A DNA stretch of 64,000 nucleotides from an uncultured Lachnospiraceae bacterium (GTDB lineage Bacteria > Bacillota > Clostridia > Lachnospirales > Lachnospiraceae), in assembly GCA_947176505.1 (NCBI GenBank), contig CAMWQW010000005.1:124001-188000 (forward strand), written 5' to 3'. Below, in pieces: positions 1 to 11,515 of this stretch. Made by a program: the position numbers and the translations under genes. The notes beneath the pieces were generated by a model. It had not been told where the DNA came from. It ran no database searches and saw only the letters and a list, made by a program, of their open reading frames with translations. Positions within the stretch are counted from its first letter, which is position 1, and every line of letters starts with the position of its first letter.

Positions 1-40
1 GTGACCCAAAATATTGCGTCATTTGCAATTGGTCTGGCAA
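1..40 (-). CDS. Possible 5' end of a further minus-strand gene (cut by window)
   Basis: Downstream of the dihydrouridine synthase stop, the minus strand has a GAGGAG ribosome-site-like sequence, a 7-base spacer and a TTG codon at 40-38. The frame stays open to the window edge (LPDQLQMTQYFGS). Thirteen codons are too few to assign a family, and an ATG at 22-20 could be the start instead. Weak evidence. Confidence 0.2.
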   Translation of the reverse strand, partial: MPDQLQMTQYFGS

Positions 41-57
41 AAGATGACTCCTCGGAA

Positions 58-1095
58 TCAGACAATAATTTCTTGCTCCCGGAATAGTCCGTCCACAATG
101 TTTACATAGTCTGAGATACGGTTAGCTTTGCGTATCCTTTTTAAATATTTCTCGGAGTTGGTAAAACTCCGGCTCATGTATGTCCAGAGATCTTTCATCT
201 TGAATAGAGAAGGAGAATCTCCGGACATAATCTTTATATATCCGCTCAGAATCTCGTCATGGAAAGCGCGCCAGATTTCCTTGGAGATAACATGTTCGGA
301 ACGGGATGACGGCAGCTGTCTTGCAAGAGCCGGATTCTGAATAATACCCCGTCCAATCATAACACAATCTATTGTTGCAGACTTTGTCATGTTTTGACTG
401 TCCCGCGTGTCGGTATTGAGTGCAGTAACGGCATCTTCAAGACTTTTCGCAGATATAATATCTCCGTTATAGCAGAGCGGTATCTGGCTGTGATTCCCGG
501 CGGCGTCATTTGCCTGCAGGCGTATCACAGCCTTTGCATAAGCTTCCGGATGTGTGTCTCCGGTATAAAATTCCTTCAGCAACCGTGTATGGATGATTAA
601 TTCATGAACCGGATATTTGGCATAGATATCCAGTAAGTTATCCCACTCTGACAAGTCGGATACGCCAAGTCTTGTTTTGACAGAGATTTTCAAAGGGCAT
701 TTATCATAGACTTCGTAAAGAAATGCATCCAGTTCGTCAGGGACACTCAAGAAACCGGCACCTCGTTTCTTGGCGGTGACGGTGCCGGAAGGGCAGCCCA
801 GATTCAGATTGACAGTGTCATAGCCGTAGGAAGAGATTTCTTTTGCAACGGCAAGAAAACGTTTAGCATTGTTGGTGAGCACTTGTGGCACAAGCGCGAT
901 GCCTGCATTGTTTTCCGGTAAAATATCGCGGAGTTCCTTTGCATTAAGCGATTTGTTAGAATTTTTATCAGTGATGAAATTTTTATCGGAAATAAAAGGC
1001 GTGAAATACTTGTCAATTCCGCCAAAATATTTAGCGTGGGCGCTGCGGTATATGTAGGTAGTGATGCCCTCCATGGGCGCCAGATAGTACTGCAT
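58..1095 (-). CDS. tRNA-dihydrouridine synthase family protein
   Basis: FMN enzyme of the Dus family (COG0042) that reduces specific uridines in the tRNA D-loop to dihydrouridine. The 345-residue protein is a normal length. The N-terminus LAPMEGIT, the catalytic cysteine in NLGCPSG (Cys101) followed by KKRGAG, then KTRLG, IHTR, NGDI and MIGRG near the end are the usual TIM-barrel landmarks. The sequence differs from the DusB-type copy at 37775-38749, so the genome has at least two Dus enzymes. The start has AAAGGGA about 9 bases upstream. It is the third of three minus-strand genes, 95 bases after the MATE stop codon. Which uridine position it modifies cannot be read from sequence. Confidence 0.9.
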   Translation of the reverse strand: MQYYLAPMEGITTYIYRSAHAKYFGGIDKYFTPFISDKNFITDKNSNKSLNAKELRDILPENNAGIALVPQVLTNNAKRFLAVAKEISSYGYDTVNLNLGCPSGTVTAKKRGAGFLSVPDELDAFLYEVYDKCPLKISVKTRLGVSDLSEWDNLLDIYAKYPVHELIIHTRLLKEFYTGDTHPEAYAKAVIRLQANDAAGNHSQIPLCYNGDIISAKSLEDAVTALNTDTRDSQNMTKSATIDCVMIGRGIIQNPALARQLPSSRSEHVISKEIWRAFHDEILSGYIKIMSGDSPSLFKMKDLWTYMSRSFTNSEKYLKRIRKANRISDYVNIVDGLFREQEIIV

Positions 1096-1190
1096 TGTCG
1101 AAGTCCCTTTCTAAATGGCAGCGCGCAGGGTATGACTGATTAGCTATTATTTAACCTGTGTCATCAACCTGTGACATGCATCTACGCCGC

Positions 1191-2567
1191 CTAATTTTGT
1201 TCCGAACATTTTTCCTGTGTAAAGAGATTGTCTCTTGTGATATTTTGCAGCCATTTGCCGCTGCGGTAACGCTTGATGACCCACGGCCATTTGACGAATT
1301 CATCGGTGCACAGCAGGAAGTAGACTACCAACACAGGCAGCTTAAACACAAATGCCGCAATGAATCCGAGAGGAACCGCGTAGCACCACATGTCTACGGT
1401 ATCGCAGATGAGTCCGAAACGGGTATCCCCGCCTGCACGGAACACGCCGGCAATCAGTGTGGTATTTACTGCCGCACCCATAACATAGTAAGTGTTGATG
1501 AGCAGCATATATTTCAGATAGTGCATAGCTGTATCTGACAGAGAGGCGAAGCGCAGCACAAATGGGGTGGCGATAAGAATCAGCACACCGCCGATTGCGC
1601 CGGTAATGACTGTGAGCTTCAACAATTTGGAGCCGTACTCTTTGGCGCGTTCCATATCCCCTTCGCCCATCACGTTGCCAAGCAGGATGCCGCCTGCGCT
1701 GGCAGTGCCGAAACAGAGCACAGTACCGAAATTGCGGACCACGACAACGAGAGAGTTGGCAGCCACTGCGTCGCTTCCGAGATGCCCCAGTATGACTGAA
1801 TACATGGAAAAGGCAACACTCCATGAGATATCATTGCCGAGCGCGGGCAGGGACAGCTTTACAAAGTCCTTTAGCAACAGATTATTGCGGATGAACATGT
1901 AGGCAGGATTCAGCTTCAAATCTTTACTAAATACGAGAGAAACAAGAATACAGCCGAGCAGCTCCACAATACGGGAAATGGCAGTGGCGATTGCAACGCC
2001 CGTAGCCCCGAGCTGCGGTGCGCCGAAGAGTCCGAAGATAAACACCGCATTCAGGAAGATGTTGAGCGAAAAGGCTATGATGTTTAATATCATGGAAATG
2101 GTCACTTTACCGATGCTGCGCAGTACGGCGAGATAAATTTCTATAATGCTCCAACACAGGTATGTGAGGGACATCACGCGTAAATATCCGGCGCCGATTC
2201 GAATCAGCTCCACATCGTTGGTAAAAACTTTCATCATCAGTTCCGGTGCAAAAAAAGCAAATCCGGAGAAAAATACCGTGATCAGAAGAGAAAAACGCAT
2301 AGCAATTCCTTCAACCGCACGGATTGGCTGTAATTCTCTCTTGCCCCAGTATTGTGCACACAACAAAGTTGCGCCGGTGCCCAGACCGTAATAAACCATG
2401 AAAAGTACGCTGGCATAATTGGATGCAAGCGACACTGCCGAGATAGAGGACTGCCCTACATAATTGAGCATGACCACATCCGCCGAATTAACGGCGGCGC
2501 TCAGTAAATTCTGAATAACAATCGGCACTACAAGTTTTATAATTTGGGAGTAAAATCTGTCTTTCAT
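1191..2567 (-). CDS. MATE family efflux transporter
   Basis: Polytopic cation-coupled exporter of the multidrug and toxic compound extrusion family, 458 residues, with the two-times-six-helix layout expected. The N-terminus has the family signature of a hydrophobic helix followed by VNSADVVMLNYVG (compare the [11 protein letters not shown] of the second MATE at 5386). The start is preceded by AGAGGAT. It lies between the AraC regulator and the dihydrouridine synthase on the same strand. The substrate is unknown; proximity to AraC gives no firm link because a 69-base gap separates them. Confidence 0.9.
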   Translation of the reverse strand: MKDRFYSQIIKLVVPIVIQNLLSAAVNSADVVMLNYVGQSSISAVSLASNYASVLFMVYYGLGTGATLLCAQYWGKRELQPIRAVEGIAMRFSLLITVFFSGFAFFAPELMMKVFTNDVELIRIGAGYLRVMSLTYLCWSIIEIYLAVLRSIGKVTISMILNIIAFSLNIFLNAVFIFGLFGAPQLGATGVAIATAISRIVELLGCILVSLVFSKDLKLNPAYMFIRNNLLLKDFVKLSLPALGNDISWSVAFSMYSVILGHLGSDAVAANSLVVVVRNFGTVLCFGTASAGGILLGNVMGEGDMERAKEYGSKLLKLTVITGAIGGVLILIATPFVLRFASLSDTAMHYLKYMLLINTYYVMGAAVNTTLIAGVFRAGGDTRFGLICDTVDMWCYAVPLGFIAAFVFKLPVLVVYFLLCTDEFVKWPWVIKRYRSGKWLQNITRDNLFTQEKCSEQN

Positions 2568-2636
2568 AAGTAATCCTCTTTGTGGCTTTTTAATAAGCGT
2601 TGTATTATCAAGAATACTCTTAAGGAAGCAGGGTTG

Positions 2637-3419
2637 TCAACCGGATTTTTCGCGTCCGTATTCCGTAGGCGTCATACCGCATTCTTTTTTGAAATATCGT
2701 GTGAAATGTGAGACATTGGAGAAGCCAGCCTGTACAGCCGCTTGACCGACGGGAAGTTTTTCCACGCGAAGGAGATATTTCGCTCGTTCGATGCGGGCTT
2801 CCAGTAATTCGGATTTCGGAGAACGGTTAAAGAACAGCTTGTAGTAATTATAGAATTGGCTTGTTCCGAGATTCGTCAGGGCTGCCATATTGTCCACACT
2901 CCATTCTTTATCGATATGAGTCAGGATTTCTATCCTTGCTTTCATAAAGTGTTCGTAGAGATTGGCAGAGAAGTCGGCTTCCTTCGGATAAGTATGTAAT
3001 TGTCTGGAAAAAAGGATAAATAGTAAATGCATTAATTTGTCAAGCTGTTCCTCGTAGTGTTCCCGCTTTCCGACACTCTCTACATAAATATGCTGAAGCA
3101 AGGCGTTCATGGCATCGGGATCCGGCAGATAGACAATGCGGTTGACGGGAAGGTCATAAGTTTTGAGAAAGCTGTCATCATTACATGTAAAATGAACGAA
3201 GCTGTTTTTAAATCGCTTCACAGCTTGATATATCTGCGGCGCTCCGGGAGTATAGAGCATAAAGGCGCCTTCTTTTGTGACAGTGATGTCAACTTCTGTC
3301 TGTACTTTCATGGGTGTCATAAAATACAGGAACAGGTAATCGCCGCTGCCTTCAGGGCGGTCGATTTTATCATAATCCGGATTGAAACGATTGTAATCAC
3401 AATATCCGATGTGAAACAT
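2637..3419 (-). CDS. AraC family transcriptional regulator
   Basis: DNA-binding regulator of 260 residues. The N-terminal half resembles the cupin-type sugar-sensing domain (FMTPMKVQTEVDITV, LYTPGAPQIYQ). The C-terminal ~95 residues form the double helix-turn-helix of the family, ending in the classic PVGQAAVQAGFSNVSHFTRYFKKECGMTPTEYGR (given here only as landmark, residues ~223-256). AAGGAGG lies ahead of the start. It is transcribed divergently from the GH51 arabinofuranosidase at 3670, so it may control that gene and respond to arabinose or arabino-oligosaccharides. This is inference from arrangement only. Confidence 0.9.
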   Translation of the reverse strand: MFHIGYCDYNRFNPDYDKIDRPEGSGDYLFLYFMTPMKVQTEVDITVTKEGAFMLYTPGAPQIYQAVKRFKNSFVHFTCNDDSFLKTYDLPVNRIVYLPDPDAMNALLQHIYVESVGKREHYEEQLDKLMHLLFILFSRQLHTYPKEADFSANLYEHFMKARIEILTHIDKEWSVDNMAALTNLGTSQFYNYYKLFFNRSPKSELLEARIERAKYLLRVEKLPVGQAAVQAGFSNVSHFTRYFKKECGMTPTEYGREKSG

Positions 3420-3554
3420 AGGTTGGTCCTCCTTTTCACGTTTTTATTGTAAGGGTGTTCTGCGCTGCAGAGAATTGATACAAATTATGATAGATAAAAT
3501 CGGAAAAAAAGTCAAATAGAACGGAAGAAAAGATATGGATATCATACTCTTATC

Positions 3555-3563
3555 TGATAGAAT
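3555..3563 (+). promoter_or_regulatory. Candidate extended -10 promoter of the arabinofuranosidase gene
   Basis: TGATAGAAT, an extended -10 of the form TG-N-TAGAAT, about 107 bases ahead of the start codon at 3670. There is no good -35 at the correct distance, which would fit a promoter needing the divergent AraC activator. Confidence 0.4.
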
Positions 3564-3648
3564 GAAACTACCACTAAGCAGTCATGACAAGCAGCAGTAG
3601 AAAAGTAACAAGACAGGTAATTTATAAGGGCGTAGCAGATATTTATAA

Positions 3649-5169
<1,521 letters not shown>

Positions 5170-5212
5170 CATAGTTCTTCCTTCTATAACTTATCTATAG
5201 ATGATACCGCAG

Positions 5213-5243
5213 ACGCCTCGGACATATATGCCGGGGCGTTTTG
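5213..5243 (+). terminator. Rho-independent terminator after abfA
   Basis: CGCCTCGG (5214-5221) pairs with CCGGGGCG (5231-5238) through one G-T wobble, with a 9-base loop and then TTTT. Confidence 0.75.
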
Positions 5244-5385
5244 CATACAAAAATATATCATTATTTTAGCCGCGGTTAGAACGATTTTGCCCGATATAAA
5301 TTTGATATTGCAGAGAAAAAATGAATGTGCTATGTTGAATGTTGCTTTGAAGTAATTCGAGCTGAGGAGAAAGGTTGGGAGCGTT

Positions 5386-6735
5386 ATGGAAAAAGATATG
5401 ACAAAAGGCAGCCCTATGCGGCTGATTCTCGGATTTGCAGTGCCGCTTTTGTTCGGACTGCTTTTTCAACAGTTTTACAGTATGGTTGATACTATTATAG
5501 TAGGACATTATCTTGGCGTGGACGCACTTGCGGCGGTAGGTGCAACCGGCTCTGTTAACTTTCTGATTGTGGGATTCTGCATGGGTGTATGCAATGGATT
5601 TGCAATTCCGATTGCGCAGGAATATGGTGCAAAGCATGAGGAGCATCTGCGCAAATATGTGGCGAACTGCGTGTGGCTGTCCCTGATTTTTGCGGTAGTT
5701 ATTACTGTGGCAGTGGTAATACTGTGCCGTCCGATACTTCAGGCTATGAAAACGCCCGTAAATATTATAGACGGATCCTATAGTTACATTGTAATTATTT
5801 TTCTCGGCATCCCGGTCACATTTCTCTATAATATGACTGCGGCGATTCTGCGTTCCTTGGGAGACAGTAAAACGCCGGTAGTCTTCCTTGTGATGGCGGC
5901 TATTCTGAATATTTTTCTGGATCTGCTGTGCATTATTGTTTTTGGTATGGGAGTTGCCGGCGCAGCCGTTGCTACGGTGGTTTCGCAGGCAGTAGCGGGA
6001 ATGTGTTGTCTTATATATATGTATAAAAAGTATACGATACTGAAATTGTCGAAGGAAGAGTGGCGTTGGGATCGTGATTGTGTAGGTAAACTGTGCAATA
6101 TGGGAATTCCTATGGGGCTCCAGTATTCTATTACCGCAATCGGGAGCGTTATCTTGCAGAGTGCGGTCAACGGAATCGGTTCGGCGGCTGTTGCGGCGGT
6201 GACTGCCGGAGGTAAGCTGAGTATGCTGCTGATGTGCCCGTTTGATGCGATGGGCTCCACGATGGCTACATACGGCGGACAGAATGTAGGCGCAGGAGAT
6301 TTGGAGCGTGTAAATAAGGGCTTGAAATCCTGCACGCTGCTGGGACTCATTTATTCTGTGATTGCAGTCGGAATCGTATATTTGGCAGGCAGAAGTCTGC
6401 TGCTCCTATTTCTGGATGCGGGGGAAGAAGCGATTCTGAATAATGCTTACACATTTATCCGTACCAATGTGCTGTTCTATTTCCCGTTGGCGTTAGTCAA
6501 TATTGTCAGATTCCTGATTCAAGGTATGGGATTTAGCAAATTGGCTGTATTTGCCGGTGCCTTTGAAATGTTAGCAAGAGGACTGGCAGGCTTCGTGCTT
6601 GTACCTTTTTTCGGCTTTCGAGCAGTATGCTTTGCCAATCCTCTTGCATGGATATTTGCTGATATTTTCCTGATTCCTGCATTCTTCTATGTCCGAAGAA
6701 TCATGGCTGGAATTTTGGAGAAATCTAAATCGTAA
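5386..6735 (+). CDS. MATE family efflux transporter
   Basis: Second MATE-type exporter in the window, 449 residues. It begins with the typical [17 protein letters not shown] stretch, and the first helix leads into [15 protein letters not shown]. About twelve membrane segments are apparent, and [20 protein letters not shown] in the middle is typical of the family. GGGAG lies 4 bases before ATG 5386; the in-frame ATG at 5398 is an alternative. The last 11 bases overlap the convergent chemoreceptor gene, leaving no room for a terminator between them. Substrate unknown. Confidence 0.9.
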   Translation: MEKDMTKGSPMRLILGFAVPLLFGLLFQQFYSMVDTIIVGHYLGVDALAAVGATGSVNFLIVGFCMGVCNGFAIPIAQEYGAKHEEHLRKYVANCVWLSLIFAVVITVAVVILCRPILQAMKTPVNIIDGSYSYIVIIFLGIPVTFLYNMTAAILRSLGDSKTPVVFLVMAAILNIFLDLLCIIVFGMGVAGAAVATVVSQAVAGMCCLIYMYKKYTILKLSKEEWRWDRDCVGKLCNMGIPMGLQYSITAIGSVILQSAVNGIGSAAVAAVTAGGKLSMLLMCPFDAMGSTMATYGGQNVGAGDLERVNKGLKSCTLLGLIYSVIAVGIVYLAGRSLLLLFLDAGEEAILNNAYTFIRTNVLFYFPLALVNIVRFLIQGMGFSKLAVFAGAFEMLARGLAGFVLVPFFGFRAVCFANPLAWIFADIFLIPAFFYVRRIMAGILEKSKS

Positions 6736-8776
6736 ACCGATGTAATAGTTCTGTCAGTTCTGCGGCGCGCTCCTGTAAGGTGTTCGCCGCAGCGTCTAAT
6801 GTCTGAATCGCATCGCGCTGTGCAGTTACTGTCATGTTCACGTTGGCTGAACCGGCAGAGGTCTCTGCAGAGATGGTTGAAATGCCCTCTATGGCATTTA
6901 AGGTAGCGCTGCGGGCATATTCCATGTTCTGCATACTCTCAGAAATCTGCGAAACGGAAGTGAGCAGCGTTTGCACCTGATTATCCATGGCATGGAACGC
7001 TTCTGTGGTCTGTGATACGGCTTTTTCTTGATATTCTACGGTGGATTCAGCTTCTTTGGCAATATCCACGACTCCGTATGTACTCTTTACAATATCGTCT
7101 ATAATCACTTGAATCTGTCCGGCGGACTGAGCAGACTGATCGGCTAACTGACGAATCTGTTCGGCGACAACTGCGAAGCCGCGTCCGGATTCTCCTGCTC
7201 TTGCAGCCTCGATGGAAGCGTTTAATGACAGGAGATTCGTTTCCTTGGCAATACTGTTAATACTCTCGATAATCTGTCCGATTGAGCGGGATTTGTCTGC
7301 CAATGCTTCGATGGCATGGATGACGTTGTCTGTAATTTCAGACGTTTTCTTGGCGCTGTCGGTCAGAATGGACATGGATGAAATACCTTCGTTGATGGAA
7401 GAACCGGTCGATTCGGTCAAGGTGATAATATCCTTTGTCTCATTCGAGATTTCATTTATCCTTCCAGATAAAGTATCCATTTGTGCAAGACAATCGGCGG
7501 AGTTTTCATCTAACTGTGAAACTCCGGAGTCGATTTCCGTGATGGCATCCTGAATATCTCCGGCGGTCATAACGAATGTTTCGGAAGAGGAGGATACTTG
7601 TTCGGCGGCAATGTTCAGAGAATCGCTTGCCGCTGTGACGTTGGTAATCAGGGTTTTCATGCTGTCTGTCATGGAGTTGACGCCTGCGGCTAACAGCAGG
7701 AATTCATCTTTGCCCTTCGATTGAAGATGAATGGTTAAATCACCGCCTGCTACCTTTTTCAACTGGTTCAGAATATGATAAATATTACCGTTCATATGTG
7801 CGGATAACAGACATCCTAGAAGCGCGGCAATGATTACACCAATTACAACAAGAATAAAAGCCACTGTCTTGATGCCGGACGCCTGTTCCAGAATAGTAGC
7901 TTCCGGAATCAGAGAACAAATCATAGTATCCTGTGATGCCATGGGAGAGTAAAGAAACAGATACTGCTCTCCGTTATAGGTGACATATTCCATGCCGGCT
8001 TCTTCCTGTCCGAGCGCTCTTTGATAGAAATCCGAGGTAGTAAATAAAGAGTCACGTTCGGAAGTGCCATCGGAGTAAAGTGTAGTGCCGTCCTGTGTGA
8101 TCAGCGCCACATAACTGCCTTCGCCTGCATCCATTGTGGCGAGTGAATCGCGAATGATTTCTTTATCGATATCAATCAGCATAATAGATTTGCTGTTGTT
8201 CATATATTTGGCTATACGAAGAGAGTAGTCGCTGCTGTCTGTACCGAGAGCCTCATCGGCATCGGATACATTACCGAACAGATAATAGGCGGAACGTACA
8301 TCGGCTACCTGCATACCCTCCGGCGTTTCCACATATGCGGTGTACAATGCATCCACAGTCGGAGAACTGCTGGTGATGGAAGGGACGCTGTCGGATATGA
8401 AGTACAGATTGTCGATCAACGAGTTGGTATTAATCTCGCGGCTCACGGTCTTTTCGAGTGACCGGACGAGTGTTTTACCGTCGGCGCTGTCCATTAGATT
8501 TTTAAAGTATGTGGTTAAGTCCGCGTCGGAAAGATAAGATTTATACGTCGAGCGCACGGTGTTGACAATCAATGAGATATACTGATTTGCCATGTGCATA
8601 GTCTGTTGTGCAGATTCTTCATAGCTGGAAATAATCGCGATGGATGCCTGCCTGTAGGAAACGACTCCGAGAATGATGATACAAAGTACCGGAATCAAAA
8701 ACGATCCGATCAGTTTGGTACGGAGCTTCCGATAGACGGGTATAGAACTGTGTATTTGATTTTTCTTATCCTGCAT
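6725..8776 (-). CDS. Methyl-accepting chemotaxis protein
   Basis: Transmembrane chemoreceptor of 683 residues that would signal through CheA/CheW to the flagellar motor. TM1 is at about residues 18-40. A ~260-residue extracytoplasmic region follows, probably a double-Cache-like sensor ([22 protein letters not shown]). TM2 is at about 302-325, then a HAMP region and a long coiled-coil signalling domain. The conserved hairpin tip reads [21 protein letters not shown] with [15 protein letters not shown]. There is no C-terminal CheR-tethering pentapeptide. AGGAGG lies 6 bases before the start. It fits with the flagellin and hook genes in this window. The ligand cannot be inferred. It converges on and overlaps the MATE gene at 5386-6735. 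Confidence 0.95.
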   Translation of the reverse strand: MQDKKNQIHSSIPVYRKLRTKLIGSFLIPVLCIIILGVVSYRQASIAIISSYEESAQQTMHMANQYISLIVNTVRSTYKSYLSDADLTTYFKNLMDSADGKTLVRSLEKTVSREINTNSLIDNLYFISDSVPSITSSSPTVDALYTAYVETPEGMQVADVRSAYYLFGNVSDADEALGTDSSDYSLRIAKYMNNSKSIMLIDIDKEIIRDSLATMDAGEGSYVALITQDGTTLYSDGTSERDSLFTTSDFYQRALGQEEAGMEYVTYNGEQYLFLYSPMASQDTMICSLIPEATILEQASGIKTVAFILVVIGVIIAALLGCLLSAHMNGNIYHILNQLKKVAGGDLTIHLQSKGKDEFLLLAAGVNSMTDSMKTLITNVTAASDSLNIAAEQVSSSSETFVMTAGDIQDAITEIDSGVSQLDENSADCLAQMDTLSGRINEISNETKDIITLTESTGSSINEGISSMSILTDSAKKTSEITDNVIHAIEALADKSRSIGQIIESINSIAKETNLLSLNASIEAARAGESGRGFAVVAEQIRQLADQSAQSAGQIQVIIDDIVKSTYGVVDIAKEAESTVEYQEKAVSQTTEAFHAMDNQVQTLLTSVSQISESMQNMEYARSATLNAIEGISTISAETSAGSANVNMTVTAQRDAIQTLDAAANTLQERAAELTELLHRFTI

Positions 8777-8805
8777 GATGCAACCTCCTATATATTCGCC
8801 GCTGG

Positions 8806-8905
8806 GCTTGCGTCAGTGACATCATATCACAGATGCAGTAAACTGAAATCATTGCAACAAGAATTGCATCGCAATTCTTGCGACGCAAGCCGCTGGGCTT
8901 GCGTC
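8806..8905. repeat. Cluster of competing inverted repeats between divergent genes
   Basis: GCTTGCGTC occurs at 8806-8814 and again at 8897-8905, and its exact complement GACGCAAGC lies between them at 8882-8890. A perfect 10-base stem with a 3-base loop (CAAGAATTGC atc GCAATTCTTG, 8858-8880) fills the space. GACGCAAGC can pair with either outer copy, so two alternative folds are possible. There is no T-run. It may be an intergenic repeat element of this genome or a regulatory structure. Confidence 0.6.
8821..8829 (-). promoter_or_regulatory. Candidate extended -10 for the chemoreceptor gene
   Basis: On the minus strand this reads TGATATGAT (TG-N-TATGAT), 45 bases upstream of the start codon. 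The -35 is weak. No sigma-28 type CCGATAA was found upstream, so this receptor does not appear to be in the sigma-28 class. Confidence 0.4.
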
Positions 8906-8925
8906 TATTGTACCACATATTTGCA

Positions 8926-8954
8926 TTGAGGTGAAAGAGGGTTCGTGATAGAAT
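8926..8954 (+). promoter_or_regulatory. Candidate sigma-A promoter of the pyrophosphorylase gene
   Basis: TTGAGG (8926-8931), a 17-base spacer and TAGAAT (8949-8954), with an extended TG at 8946-8947. It ends 39 bases before the chosen start codon. Confidence 0.55.
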
Positions 8955-8993
8955 AGTAAAATAATGGAAAAAATAGTTGTAAAGGAGAGGCAT

Positions 8994-10220
8994 ATGGGAT
9001 ATCAGGAAGCGTATAGTAAGTTGGAGAAATACGGGCAGCTACATGTGTTAAAATATTATGATGACTTAAGCGGTTATGAGAAAGAGGCACTGTTGGAACA
9101 GATTGCAAATACGGATTTAGAGGTGCTCTCACAGTGTCAGCACAAGGCGGAGCTGAATCCGAGGGGGGAGATTACGCCGATTCAGGTGATGCAGCTTTCG
9201 AAGATTGAAGAGAAACGAGATGAATATGTGAAGATTGGTCTGGATGCAATCAAAGCAGGAAAAGTGGGTGCGGTGCTTCTTGCGGGCGGCATGGGCACCA
9301 GACTTGGTTCCGATGCGCCGAAGGGAGTCTATAATATCGGGCTGACCAAAGATGTGTTTATTTTCCAGCGCCTGATAGAAAATCTGATGGATGTGGTACG
9401 GCAGGCGGACGCATGGATTCCGCTCTATGTTATGACCAGTGACAAGAACCATGAAGCTACCACGACTTTTTTTAAGGAAAAGGATTATTTTGGTTACAAT
9501 CCCGATTACGTGACTTTCTTTATGCAGGATATGGCGCCGGCTTCCGATTATGACGGAAAGGTATATATGGAAGAAAAGTGGAAGATGTCCACGTCACCAA
9601 ACGGTAACGGCGGGTGGTTTTTGTCTATGATGAAGTGGGGTGTGGTGGATAAGATTAAGGAAGCAGGTGTGGAATGGCTGAATGTGTTTGCAGTAGATAA
9701 TGTACTGCAGCGTATTGCAGATCCCTGCTTTGTGGGGGCGACTATAGCGACAGACAGTGCCGTGGGCGCTAAAGTTGTCAAGAAGAGTGCGCCCGATGAA
9801 AAGGTAGGAGCTATTTGTCTGGAGGATGGAAGACCGTCCATCGTAGAATACTATGAAATGACCGAAGAATTGATGAATGCCACGGATGAACAGGGCGAAC
9901 CGGCATATAATTTCGGTGTGATTCTGAATTATCTTTTCAGGGAAAAAGACTTGGAGGAAATTGCGGCAAGAAAACTCCCGCTCCATATCGTAGAGAAAAA
10001 GATTCCGCATCTGGATGAAAACGGTATGCCGGTGAAGCCGGAGAGCCCGAACGGTTACAAGTTTGAGCAGCTGGTGCTTGATATGATCCATGAACTGGAC
10101 TCCTGCCTGCCCTACGAGGTGGTCAGGAATCATGAGTTTGCACCGATTAAAAACAAGACGGGGATTGATTCAGTGGAAAGTGCGAGGAAATTATGTGAGG
10201 AGAATGGGATTGAGCTGTAG
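8994..10220 (+). CDS. UDPGP type 1 family UDP-sugar pyrophosphorylase
   Basis: Nucleotidyltransferase of the eukaryote-like UDPGP family, which makes a UDP-sugar from UTP and a hexose-1-phosphate (glucose-, galactose- or N-acetylglucosamine-1-phosphate). The signature LLAGGMGTRLGSDAPKG is in the first third of the 408-residue protein; GYKFEQLVLDMI near the end is also family-like. This is not the GalU type usual in bacteria. ATG 8994 has AGGAG 7 bases upstream and is preferred over the in-frame ATG at 8964. galE follows 182 bases downstream, so a role in supplying or interconverting UDP-galactose/UDP-glucose or their N-acetyl forms is reasonable. The exact substrate is unknown. Confidence 0.85.
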   Translation: MGYQEAYSKLEKYGQLHVLKYYDDLSGYEKEALLEQIANTDLEVLSQCQHKAELNPRGEITPIQVMQLSKIEEKRDEYVKIGLDAIKAGKVGAVLLAGGMGTRLGSDAPKGVYNIGLTKDVFIFQRLIENLMDVVRQADAWIPLYVMTSDKNHEATTTFFKEKDYFGYNPDYVTFFMQDMAPASDYDGKVYMEEKWKMSTSPNGNGGWFLSMMKWGVVDKIKEAGVEWLNVFAVDNVLQRIADPCFVGATIATDSAVGAKVVKKSAPDEKVGAICLEDGRPSIVEYYEMTEELMNATDEQGEPAYNFGVILNYLFREKDLEEIAARKLPLHIVEKKIPHLDENGMPVKPESPNGYKFEQLVLDMIHELDSCLPYEVVRNHEFAPIKNKTGIDSVESARKLCEENGIEL

Positions 10221-10245
10221 TTAATGACTGAACTGTTATAACATT

Positions 10246-10378
10246 TTGACAGATTTGAATAACATTATCCTATTGTATAGAATGGGTGTGAGAGAGTACA
10301 CTATGTATAAATCAAGGATAGATTACTTGAGAACAGGAGTGCAGTAGTTGACACGGATTAACATTTTCACAATCTAAT
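10246..10378 (+). promoter_or_regulatory. Candidate promoters upstream of galE
   Basis: Two options are visible. TTGAAT (10255-10260), 17 bases and TAGAAT (10278-10283) has ideal spacing, overlapping a TTGACA at 10246. Nearer the gene, TTGACA (10348-10353) is followed by TCTAAT (10373-10378), but the spacer is a long 19 bases. Either would let galE be made separately from the gene before it. Confidence 0.4.
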
Positions 10379-10402
10379 TTCAGAAAGGACAGGTGTATTG
10401 AC

Positions 10403-11419
10403 ATGGCAATTTTGGTTACAGGCGGCGCCGGTTATATCGGTTCCCACACGGTAGTTGAGTTACAGAATGCGGGATATGATGTTGTGGTAGTAGATAATCT
10501 TGCCAATTCCAGCGAGAAATCTTTGGCGAGAGTGGAGAAGATTACGGGAAAACCGGTGAAATTCTATCAAGCGGACATTTTGGACAGGGACGCATTGGAG
10601 AATATCTTTAAGCAGGAAAAAATTGATTCCTGTATTCATTTTGCCGGACTTAAGGCAGTCGGCGAATCCGTACAGAAGCCTTGGGAATACTATGAGAATA
10701 ATATTGCGGGTACGCTGACATTAGTAGATGTGATGCGCAAGAACGGTGTGAAGAATATTATCTTCTCTTCCTCCGCTACGGTATATGGTGATCCGGCGGT
10801 TATTCCGATTACGGAGGAGTGCCCAAAGGGACAGTGCACGAATCCCTACGGCTGGACGAAATCTATGCTGGAGCAGATTCTTACCGATATGCAGAAGGCA
10901 GATCCGGAATGGAATGTGATTCTGCTTCGCTATTTTAATCCGATTGGAGCACATCAGAGCGGAACTATCGGCGAGAACCCGAACGGTATCCCCAACAATC
11001 TGATGCCCTACATCACACAGGTAGCAGTAGGCAAACTGAAAGAGCTGGGTGTATTCGGCAATGATTATGATACACCGGACGGAACCGGCGTCCGCGACTA
11101 TATCCATGTAGTTGATCTTGCTGTCGGACATGTGAAAGCGCTCAAGAAGATTGAGGAGAAAGCAGGATTGTGTATCTATAATTTGGGTACAGGCGTAGGT
11201 TACAGCGTGCTGGATATCGTGAAAAACTTTGAGGAAGCTACCGGAGTGAAAATCCCTTATGTCATTAAAGAAAGACGTGCCGGAGATATCGCAACGTGCT
11301 ATTCCAACGCGGATAAGGCAAAGAGAGAGCTTGGCTGGGAGGCGAAGTACGGAATCAAAGAGATGTGTGCGGACTCTTGGAGATGGCAGAGCAATAACCC
11401 GAACGGGTATGATGATTAA
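10403..11419 (+). CDS. galE: UDP-glucose 4-epimerase
   Basis: NAD-dependent short-chain dehydrogenase-type epimerase that interconverts UDP-galactose and UDP-glucose in the Leloir pathway and for polysaccharide precursors. The 338-residue length is standard. GGAGYIGSH at the N-terminus binds [11 protein letters not shown] and the catalytic YGWTK (Tyr149, Lys153) are intact; [11 protein letters not shown] and [10 protein letters not shown] are typical of GalE. An AAAGGACAGGTG sequence precedes the start. It pairs functionally with the pyrophosphorylase upstream. A bidirectional terminator follows. Confidence 0.97.
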   Translation: MAILVTGGAGYIGSHTVVELQNAGYDVVVVDNLANSSEKSLARVEKITGKPVKFYQADILDRDALENIFKQEKIDSCIHFAGLKAVGESVQKPWEYYENNIAGTLTLVDVMRKNGVKNIIFSSSATVYGDPAVIPITEECPKGQCTNPYGWTKSMLEQILTDMQKADPEWNVILLRYFNPIGAHQSGTIGENPNGIPNNLMPYITQVAVGKLKELGVFGNDYDTPDGTGVRDYIHVVDLAVGHVKALKKIEEKAGLCIYNLGTGVGYSVLDIVKNFEEATGVKIPYVIKERRAGDIATCYSNADKAKRELGWEAKYGIKEMCADSWRWQSNNPNGYDD

Positions 11420-11460
11420 GTCATATTACGGCTGATTTATCAGAAAACTAATAATGAAAA

Positions 11461-11507
11461 GGGAAGATGAGCAAATCATGTGATTGCCGGTCTTCCCTCT
11501 TTTTATA
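11461..11507. terminator. Bidirectional terminator between galE and the hemolysin III gene
   Basis: GGGAAGA (11461-11467) pairs with TCTTCCC (11491-11497), with an inner stem GCAAATCA/TGATTGC. CTTTTTATATTTT follows on the plus strand; on the minus strand the same stem is followed by TTTTCATTATT. It can end transcripts from both convergent genes. Confidence 0.75.
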
Positions 11508-11515
11508 TTTTAGCC

